Shown here piece after piece: positions 58,550 through 64,000 of a stretch of DNA of 64,000 nt (its first letter is position 1; the number at the start of each line of letters is the position of its first letter). Under the pieces are notes generated by a model that was not told where the DNA came from, ran no database searches, and saw only the letters and a list, made by a program, of their open reading frames with translations. The stretch covers positions 372,001-436,000 of the forward strand of contig QVRM01000977.1 of the NCBI GenBank assembly GCA_003439945.1. The letters run 5' to 3'. The position numbers and the translations under genes are program-made. The stretch comes from Dermanyssus gallinae (lineage: Eukaryota > Arthropoda > Arachnida > Mesostigmata > Dermanyssidae).

Positions 58550-58849
58550 GTGTAGGGAAAAAAAAAGAAAAAAGCTGAAAGATAATACGTTTTGCAAGGT
58601 GCTCTAGGAGAAGCGCACGGAGCGGCTGAGATGCGTTGCAGCTGTCGTGCGTTTTTTGTGTGTGTGTTCTATTTGAACCACAGCAAAAACAATCGACAAC
58701 AAACTGAAGCTACACGAGAAGCTAGGGAGACCTAACGGTGACGAAGAGAAACGGGATGCAGAAAGGGTAAACGAAAAGAAGGAAGAGAAAAGCTCACATA
58801 ACGAAGCTTCCACAGACTACCACAGTGGGGCGTCAATTTTTCTTTTCAG
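55246..58849. other. No gene supported; GC-richer, low-complexity
   Basis: Contents: CT-rich sequence (56150-56450), TCC-rich and GTA/GCA-rich trinucleotide stretches (56730-56800, 56915-56945), GA-rich patches (57350-57400, 57680-57715, 58240-58265) and a (TA)n array at 58498-58542. Several overlapping frames up to 156 codons are open on both strands, but they follow composition. The GC-rich 55.8-58.4 kb block could be upstream or UTR sequence of a host gene; no coding start or domain is visible. Confidence 0.35.
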
Positions 58850-58955
58850 CACCGGTGCTGATGATGATTCGCTCGCAGGCGGCGCTTCCGCCTACCGTCA
58901 GTACGCCGTCGACGAGTCGAAGAAAAGAGATGAACGATATCTGTGGATTGCCTAA
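58850..58955 (+). CDS. Possible terminal coding exon, unidentified
   Basis: The acceptor-like CAATTTTTCTTTTCAG ends at 58849. One frame from 58851 reads TGADDDSLAGGASAYRQYAV and then DESKKRDERYLWIA to TAA at 58953-58955: acidic, then a charged end. The alternative frame across the same exon is also open to TAG at 59032-59034, and a donor-like GTGAGC begins at 59035. I do not recognise the product. This is a candidate only. Confidence 0.3.
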
Positions 58956-59438
58956 GAGTGATGGTGAGAATCTCGTGACAAGCATCGTCAACAAGCAATA
59001 TTTGCAAATATTACAACAGGCTGCTTGCCCGTAGGTGAGCTGTCAACTCCTGTTGTGGTCTGCACAGCGAGTGCAAATACGTTTTCATAGCTTCTCCATA
59101 TAACTACCTTTGTCACTGAATATAGTCGCTCCGTCTGAGCTTAAATGTTTTCTAAACAAAGCTCTTTGTTTTCAAGTCTGCCCGCCCTCAAATAAAATCC
59201 ATCACGGAGTTATAAAAGTAAACAACAACGCCCCGATATATGTAGTCAAGACAACTTTGGTATATGGTACTCCGCTATAAGATGACACGACGTAGTCTTG
59301 TCTAGCGGACGCTACAGCTTTTAAAAAGCGTATAATTTAATGTTTCAACTCGTGCGATTTTTCGACTATACCGTTTTCGGAAAGCTGCACATATGAAAAA
59401 AAATTCTTGGTTTTCATTTTAAAAACTTGTGGAACTAC

Positions 59439-59498
<60 letters not shown>
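59439..59498. repeat. (TA)n microsatellite, about 60 bp
   Basis: It begins directly after TGGAACTACCTGTATA, which resembles the CACCCTGTATA end of the mariner-like MITEs. Another array lies at 59744-59771. Nothing else is supported over 58956-59930. Confidence 0.95.
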
Positions 59499-59505
<7 letters not shown>

Positions 59506-59744
59506 AAACATGGTTTATTGACGGAACTGCATACATTTACATGTTTAAGTTCTCGTCATGAAAAGTGGTACAAGGGTTTGGGGATAAAAAGAGAAAAAGA
59601 AGATAATAAAAACAGAGGTTAACACCTATACCATATGATTGGCGATACTGACACACAAATAAAGAAGCACACTGAACTATAACTTGATAGACAATATAAC
59701 TCAAAATGACAACAAAAACAGAAAAATTAGACCATTGATCCTAC

Positions 59745-59776
<32 letters not shown>

Positions 59777-59929
59777 GTGCACGGTACTTGTTTGAGGCAG
59801 ATAAATCACTCTTGGTAATTTATCATAATCATATTTATTTTACTCATATTGAGTATGCATCTTCGTAATTTATGCATGCACTCAATCTCGACATACCCTC
59901 TAAAAAATCTTAATCAGTCCGCAATCACT

Positions 59930-60329
59930 CCTGATGAAATGATCGTCATGAAATGTGCATCTGCCTGAATGTGTTAGATTTAAGCGCTTATAAATGGTCG
60001 TAAAGTTAATGTTTTGACGTATTGGGCGTGAAAGCTAATAAAAAGACTTCATATTTTGCAAACTCTCTTCTAAACGCATGTTCCTTTAAATAATATATTC
60101 CGAAAAAGCAGCGCATTCTCACGGACACGACGATGTGCCTAAATTCTGTATAGGAGGACCAGTTGTCTCGCAGTGACACATTTCGTGCTCCTGTGCCTGG
60201 CAACGAAACCAGTGTCATGAATTTTAGCAATATCACTCTCACTACGAAACAAGACTTCTTAGATACTACAACTTAAACGAGCTTTACTAGGGCATATGGG
60301 GCTTTTTAATTTATTATCGGTAGACCCTG
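59930..60329 (+). repeat. Half copy (right arm) of the long-TIR MITE
   Basis: From about 59938 the sequence follows the right arm of the 11.2-12.3 kb element: GATCGTCATG, GGGCGTGAAAGCTAATAAA, CTCTCTTCTAA, GACCAGTTGTCTCGCA, CATTTCGTGCTCCT and CACTCTCACT..GAAACAAGACTTCT. It ends ACCCTG at 60329 next to TA. The left arm is absent, so it is a solo arm or 5'-deleted copy. Non-coding. Confidence 0.75.
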
Positions 60330-60331
60330 TA

Positions 60332-60416
60332 TAGGGCTACAAAAACGTGTTTTCGCTTTTGTCCGTAAAGAATCATTATAAAATTCGAAACAAAACAAAT
60401 TGTAGACTCAATATAT
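60332..60416 (+). repeat. Unnamed interspersed repeat, copy B
   Basis: AGGGCTACAAAA..TTTTGTCCGTAAAGAATCATTA..TTGTAGAC matches 14337-14420. It starts directly at the TA that borders the MITE arm, so the MITE may have landed at the edge of, or inside, this repeat. Confidence 0.5.
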
Positions 60417-61006
60417 ATACAGACGTTATGCTATTGTTGCTAACGTTCACTAAAAACTCAAAAGAGCGACTCAATCACTGGTGAAGTTACCTGCATTTTT
60501 GCGCACACAAATTGGACCAGATCCGTCGTACGTTGCATTCAGTTCCCCCTCCTCTCCTCTCTTCCTCTGCTCCTATGCTATGAGTCCCACGCATCCTCTG
60601 TAAGCCCCCTTGAGGTCGCAAGTTGACATAATCTTATTAATGGTTGAAGCAGCCACCATCGGCCGACTGGGCAAGAGGAGGTGAGGACGGCGAGGACCGC
60701 GAGGGCCCAGAAACGGCGCAACGATCAACAGCCGGACATGAATATTCAATACGTTCCTCTCCGTCAGTGCGCTTCGTCGTTCAAACTCTCTTTAAATCGA
60801 ATCTACCAAGTGACACTGTTGCCGATCTCTCTCTCCCATGCCGGTCGCTTCCTCTGCCGTGCTGCATGCGATAATTCCCCAGTGCTATCTAAGTAATTAA
60901 TTTGCTCTGCTTGCAGCAGACGCGGATGCTTGTCCTCCTTATTCCGGTCTCCTCCCTACCCACCGACTGCCGCGCATAAAACTTGTGCATGTAGAAATAT
61001 CCATGT

Positions 61007-61048
<42 letters not shown>

Positions 61049-61096
61049 GCGAGCACTGCGGAGTGTGCAAACGTATTCTAATGATAGATCATTACA

Positions 61097-61158
<62 letters not shown>

Positions 61159-61309
61159 ATGTCACACGTTCCACAAGAATCACGTAAACAATATTCAGCC
61201 CTAAAACAGTGCCAAGTTGGTCGGCAATAGTTACCTGGTGTTTTGTAAGGCCAGTTTTCATCTCAAGCAAAATGCTCGGCGTTTAGTGTAGGCTATTGCA
61301 AAGTGTAAA
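60417..61309. other. No gene seen; (TA)n arrays
   Basis: CT-rich sequence near 60545-60575 and (TA)n at 61011-61045 and 61101-61155. No supported gene. Confidence 0.5.
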
Positions 61310-61870
61310 TACCTAGTTAGTCTGTGCGCTATAGGACACCAGTAGTTCTGTATTAAGTTGCGTATTATAAGGCGTGGGATCCTCTTTAGGCGCTTCTTCC
61401 CCGCATATTTATAAGGCAAGCGTTGCCGGCACGTTCTTCAGCAGCCTCAGTATGCGCTCAACATAGCGAAGAGCCCTCACTCTCTTCCTAGGCCTTTCAA
61501 CCATCTAAAGCAATGGGGCAATTATAGGATGGTTGTTTATTACCATCAAAGGAATTTTGATCTTGAAACAGCTTAGGGCTGCTTTTAGGGGTCAGCATCC
61601 CGCTAATTGTTTAAACAATAATTTATTGCCGCAGCAGCTTTTCCTCAAGCTTCGCTAGTATATCTTTTGAATGAAAGCCTAGAGGTTAGAGTTACCGCGA
61701 GATAAGCAATATAGATGGATAATTTTGGCGTTACGTTCATTGCTAGGGCATGTCCCCTGTTAGCGCGTGACACTCCCTTGCAAAACCGCATAATATTAGT
61801 CGTCTCTGCATAGATTTTAATTTTTTCGTCACACCAGCTTGTAGTTTCACTAAAGTAAAATTGTGAGTGG
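61310..61870 (-). pseudogene. Decayed LINE ORF2 thumb remnant
   Basis: Minus-strand blocks in LINE order: TTSWCDEKIKIYAETTNIMR (about 61850), PKLSIYIAYLAVTLTSRLSF (about 61730), a KAAAAINYCL segment, and in another frame ALSCFKIKIPLMVINNHP followed by LRYVERILRLLKNVP (about 61470). The text fits the region after YADD in Jockey/R1-group elements. There are many stops. The RT core itself is not recognisable. Confidence 0.45.
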
Positions 61871-63089
61871 CAACAACTAAGTGTTTATTGTGTAAGAGTA
61901 CAACCGGTTAGCATGTTATTATATGGAAGCATGTACGCGAGCATTTGTATGTTCATAGATAGACGAATATAGCCGAATCCAATTCAGCCTAGCACTTTCT
62001 CACTTACATGAGACTTGAGGCCTCTCTGATCGTAAATATAAGATAGTCAAATGCGTTTTTACCGCTGCGTCGATGCATAAACCATGCCATGACACAGAGC
62101 TAACTTAGAATTCCAAATCAGTGGCGCAACAGATTGATTTTGCTGTAGAGGTCACAGGCTTGCAATAGTAGAACAGTCTTGTGCGGCGCGAAGTGATATG
62201 CATTTTGTCAGATCTCTCAGAAAGACGTCGCCAAGGGAATTCCTTGTCCAATATTTTATTAGCCAAGCTATACTAGAGTGGCCCGACACTACTCAATGTT
62301 CAATTGAAAGTATACGCAAACCAATAGCTTTTGTAGATCAAAATCCTCGCGTGAGAAACACGGATGTGCTAACGCGTATGATTCGAAATATTTCAAATAT
62401 TTCGCACCTTCCCGGCACCCTCTCAAAACAATATCGAGCCTAGAGGGAGTGAAGGAAAGACTACGGGTTAAGTGGGTTTGTGAACCACGATATGCCAAAC
62501 CTCTAAGAAAAAAGGCTTTTGGCTGAGACACAAGTCTTAGACTCAGCCTCGGCCGATGGTAGATGTGAACCTGTTTTCTCTGCACTAGAGAATTGCCAAA
62601 AATGCAACAGTCAGAAGGTTATATGTGAAATTTCAACCAAACTTTTTTTTTCAAATTTCAACCAAATAAAGTTGCTTTAACCAAACTCGATGACTAAAGA
62701 AGAGAAGACTAAACAATAAACTGGGTGAGTTCAATGAAATGAAAGCCCAATCAGCGCATCGATAAAAATAGAAAAATACGAACAACGATTTGCGGTGAAA
62801 GGTGTAGTATATGAGGTAGAATTATGTGTGTGATGATCTGTGATGACCTTGGCTCGGGATTACCTACCACCAGGGGGCGCGACGAGTGTCACATAAAATT
62901 CTCCAAAATAAACCAGAGGATCTCTTGTGGCTTCCGACGCTAATCGACGGTGAGTGTCTTTAGTATTAGTTGTTCGGCTACATAGATAGTACATTGGCGC
63001 AGTCGACAGTGACGGGGCCTAGCGGTCAGTAACGTGCGATGACAGGCCATATTAACAGCGCGTGGTAGACGGCGACCAGTGCGGCAGCG
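61871..63089. other. No gene seen
   Basis: An unrecognised plus-strand frame (62198-62443) begins at ATG but has no supporting feature. Otherwise AT-rich. Confidence 0.4.
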
Positions 63090-64000
63090 GCCCCATACGA
63101 GAGCGACGTATGGGGCCTGCCGTACCGAATAGTTATGGCCAAACTCCGGTGACCTTCCCCGAAACTCCCCACGGATGTGCTGTGGGAGACTGTGAACGGG
63201 CTATTTCCGATACAGCTACGGAGAGGAAACGAGGAATTCTCGGTCACCCCGGAAAACATCCCGGAGGTAACGCTGGAGGAGGTCGAACACGGCCGGAATC
63301 GGTTGGCAACCGGCAAAGCGCCCGGCCTAGACGGAGTTCCCCCAGAGGTAGCGAGGCTACTGGTAAAAAGGTGGCCTAAGGTCTTCCTTTGACGCCATAG
63401 GTAAGATCCTGGAGAACGTTATAGTCAAGAGACTAAAGGACGAGATTCAGGAAAATAACGCCTTATCAGATGCCCAGTACGGTTTCCTGAAGTAATTAGG
63501 GAGGCGATGAAGAGAAAGGGAGGCCCTCTACTTCGTCGAATGGTTTCATTCTATTTGGATGACAGAGGTTTGGTTGCAGGGGGGCAGGAGTACTAGGTTA
63601 CTGGCTGAGCCCCACAGGGCTCGATTCTAGGACCCGTGCTCTAGAACATAGATTGCGACGGGGTGCTCGAGATCCGAGGTCTCCCGTATGGGTGGAGACG
63701 TTGGCGTACGCCCACGGCCTTGCACTCATAGTAACGGCTAGGAGCGCCGCCAGTGAGGCCTTGTTAATGGTGTCTGAGTGGATGGAGTCCCATCACTTGA
63801 AACTGGCGCCCGACAAGACGGAGGCGATGTACCTCACAGGCAGAAAGAGGATGGCCGACATTAACCTTGTGATGGCAAGCCACCCGATAGAAATCAGAAA
63901 GAACAATAGGGGGCACTAAGGTCGACCCAACGAACGCTGGCAATCAAGGTAAGCCGGGCGTATCAAACAGTCTCGACCGAAGCTCTCCTGGTCCTAGCCA
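63090..64000 (+). pseudogene. R1-like LINE ORF2, damaged, runs off the window
   Basis: Plus-strand text: ESDVWGLPYRIVMAKL (about 63098), then VTLEEVEHGRNRL and TGKAPGLDGVPPEVARLL (about 63270-63360), which open the RT domain. A frame change near 63390 leads to IGKILENVIVKRLKDEIQE and LSDAQYGFLK (about 63490). After a deletion that removes motif A, APQGSILGPVL (motif B, about 63610) and LAYAHGLALIVTAR (about 63705) follow, where the active-site DD of YADD has become HG. Then come LKLAPDKTEAMYLTGRK and the window end. It is inactive; the 3' end is not seen. Confidence 0.75.

Overview
The window looks like non-coding, repeat-rich DNA of an animal nuclear genome, most likely an arthropod. The reasons are a near-intact mariner element, several clades of non-LTR retrotransposon (LINE), tRNA-derived SINEs, more than twenty long (TA)n arrays, and no bacterial operons, rRNA or certain tRNA genes. 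The species cannot be named from the sequence. Open frames that begin with GTG or TTG were not treated as starts. No host gene could be identified with confidence; a few possible exons with splice-like borders are listed at low confidence.

Layout, left to right. 0-9 kb: a relic MITE arm, an old plus-strand LINE remnant (2.1-3.3 kb), a palindrome cluster (3.6-3.7 kb), the 3' end of a restriction-like-endonuclease (RLE) retrotransposon with its (ATT)n tail (4.2-4.5 kb), and a minus-strand LINE remnant (6.4-7.4 kb). 9-15 kb: a SINE, a 1.08 kb inverted-repeat MITE (11.2-12.3 kb), and a mariner with TIRs and a transposase broken by a single stop codon (12.97-14.29 kb). 14.6-23.2 kb: one RLE element on plus, an R1-like LINE remnant on minus, a possible exon, and two decayed minus-strand RLE copies. 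23.5-30.2 kb: a CR1-like LINE split by a 5.18 kb younger LINE, which has an intact ORF1 and a nearly intact ORF2 and is flanked by a 15-bp target-site duplication. 30.4-37.4 kb: further LINE remnants, a short coiled-coil ORF and another SINE. 37.4-46.8 kb: mostly AT-rich sequence and microsatellites, with one full-length SINE bounded by a perfect 19-bp duplication (40.2 kb). 46.8-55.1 kb: a second CR1-like LINE carrying a 156-bp retroposed insert, then an RLE element with an intact 614-codon RT frame but most of its endonuclease deleted, then a 5'-truncated relative of the 24-29 kb LINE. 55-64 kb: low-complexity sequence, a half copy of the 11 kb MITE, a LINE remnant, and an R1-like LINE running off the right edge.

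How the parts relate. At least two retroelement clades here, the RLE elements and the zinc-knuckle LINE, end in (TAA)n, seen as (ATT)n or (TTA)n on plus. This explains all four of the long trinucleotide arrays noted. The mariner-like MITE ends (CAGGGTG...CACCCTG, bordered by TA) run into (TA)n arrays in some places. The most interesting observations concern expression strategy and chimerism. The full-length LINE has ORF1 and ORF2 in one frame separated by a single UGA, with no nearby AUG. It also carries tRNA/SINE-like sequence at its extreme 5' end, inside the same target-site duplication. The RLE element appears to have an upstream ORF whose stop overlaps the RT start as ATGA. No CRISPR array, prophage, integrated virus or clearly new defence system was seen.
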